Assembly: GCA_046715095.1 (NCBI GenBank)
Contig: JBKJZQ010000005.1
Coordinates: 1-5,389, forward strand
Source of the DNA: WHTI01 sp046715095
Lineage (GTDB): Bacteria > Actinomycetota > CADDZG01 > WHSQ01
Length of the DNA stretch: 5,389 bases
Reading direction: 5' to 3'
Shown here: in pieces, positions 5,073-5,389 of the stretch
How positions within the stretch are numbered: the first letter of the stretch is position 1
Layout of the letters: each line of letters begins with the position of its first letter
Position numbers and translations under genes: made by a program
The notes under the pieces: generated by a model
What the model was told of the DNA's origin: nothing
What the model saw: only the letters and a program-made list of their open reading frames with translations
Database searches by the model: none

Positions 5073-5389
5073 TCACGCCTTCTCGATGTTGACGAGGAAC
5101 CCCTTAAACTCGGGAGTGTTCACGGTCGCGTCGCCGATGTACGGCGACAGCAGGTTCGCCATCTGACCCGCTTTGCCCTTGCCGTGTCCGGCCGCGTAAT
5201 GCCAGTGCACAGGGATGCCGACCTGGTACACGACCTTGCCGTCGCCGATCTTTATCGGGCGCATGCGCTTGGTGACGATTGCGAGCCCCACGACCTCTCC
5301 GCCTTTTCGTTTCGAGGTGACCCTGACCATGTCGGCGTTCTCGATTCCCTTCAGCTTGGCGAGCTCCACCGGCAGCTCGATGAAGAAGT
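5073..5389 (-). CDS. fdnG: Formate dehydrogenase catalytic (alpha) subunit, C-terminal 104 residues (partial)
   Basis: This is the end of the molybdopterin-binding oxidoreductase that oxidises formate to CO2; the gene enters from the right edge. The visible 104 residues begin FFIELPVELAKLKGIEN and make up the C-terminal molybdopterin-dinucleotide-binding domain. Recognisable blocks are VTKRMRPI, YQVGIPVHW, ANLLSPYIGD and TPEFKGFLVNIEKA. They parallel the end of E. coli FdnG/FdoG (VTKRIKPL, HQIGLPWH, ANLLTPSVGD, ETKAFMVNV) as I recall it. The active-site Sec/Cys, the N-terminal 4Fe-4S cluster and any Tat signal lie outside the window. The visible part has no in-frame TGA before the stop at 5073-5075. 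The nearby tRNA-Sec, selB and selD make a Sec-containing enzyme likely but unproven. It is also annotated as fdhA or fdoG. Confidence 0.93.
   Translation of the reverse strand, partial: FFIELPVELAKLKGIENADMVRVTSKRKGGEVVGLAIVTKRMRPIKIGDGKVVYQVGIPVHWHYAAGHGKGKAGQMANLLSPYIGDATVNTPEFKGFLVNIEKA

Noticed and set aside
5073..5389. SECIS element or Sec codon in the visible part of fdnG
   Set aside because: The bacterial SECIS sits right after the Sec codon, near the N-terminal third of the alpha subunit, far outside the window. The visible part has no internal TGA.
1..5389. CRISPR array, rRNA, phage attachment site or replication origin
   Set aside because: No spaced direct repeats, rRNA-like segments or integrase genes are visible, and tRNA-Sec shows no duplicated 3' end within the window.

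Overview
The window is a compact, high-G+C bacterial locus that joins a membrane-bound respiratory formate dehydrogenase to the selenocysteine (Sec) machinery. All seven protein genes lie on the minus strand. Read in their direction of transcription, from the right edge to the left edge, they are: the C-terminal end of the catalytic subunit (fdnG/fdhA type), the iron-sulfur subunit (fdnH/fdhB), the cytochrome b subunit (fdnI), the assembly factors fdhE and fdhD, an insertion-sequence relic, selD (selenophosphate synthetase), and the first 45 codons of selB (Sec-specific elongation factor). The single plus-strand gene is a UCA-anticodon tRNA-Sec (selC) between selD and selB.

Region by region: 1-135 is the start of selB, running off the left edge. 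136-350 has no protein gene I can support, but holds three successive potential hairpins, one a perfect 10-bp dyad, just before the tRNA. 351-442 is tRNA-Sec. 469-1503 is selD, probably starting at a TTG behind a good ribosome-binding site. 1504-1718 contains a decayed C-terminal fragment of an IS3-family transposase with one frameshift, and probably one end of that element. 1719-5389 is the tightly packed fdh block, with gaps of 12, 6, -4 (an ATGA overlap) and 7 bases, as expected of one operon.

How the parts fit: FdnG/H/I-type enzymes oxidise formate at a Mo/W-bis-MGD site that usually carries Sec. Electrons pass through four 4Fe-4S clusters in the beta subunit to haem b in the gamma subunit and then to quinone. 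FdhD supplies the cofactor sulfur and FdhE helps maturation. SelD makes selenophosphate, tRNA-Sec carries Sec, and SelB brings it to UGA codons. The context strongly suggests that the catalytic subunit is a selenoprotein, but its active-site codon lies outside the window. selA, also needed in bacteria, is not here.

The organism cannot be named from this sequence. It is a G+C-rich bacterium with respiratory formate oxidation and Sec decoding; the phylum is undetermined. I see no wholly new system. The points most worth a second look are the structured region before tRNA-Sec, the unusual base at the acceptor/T-stem junction of the tRNA, the tRNA lying antisense within the operon, and the transposase relic separating fdhD from selD.
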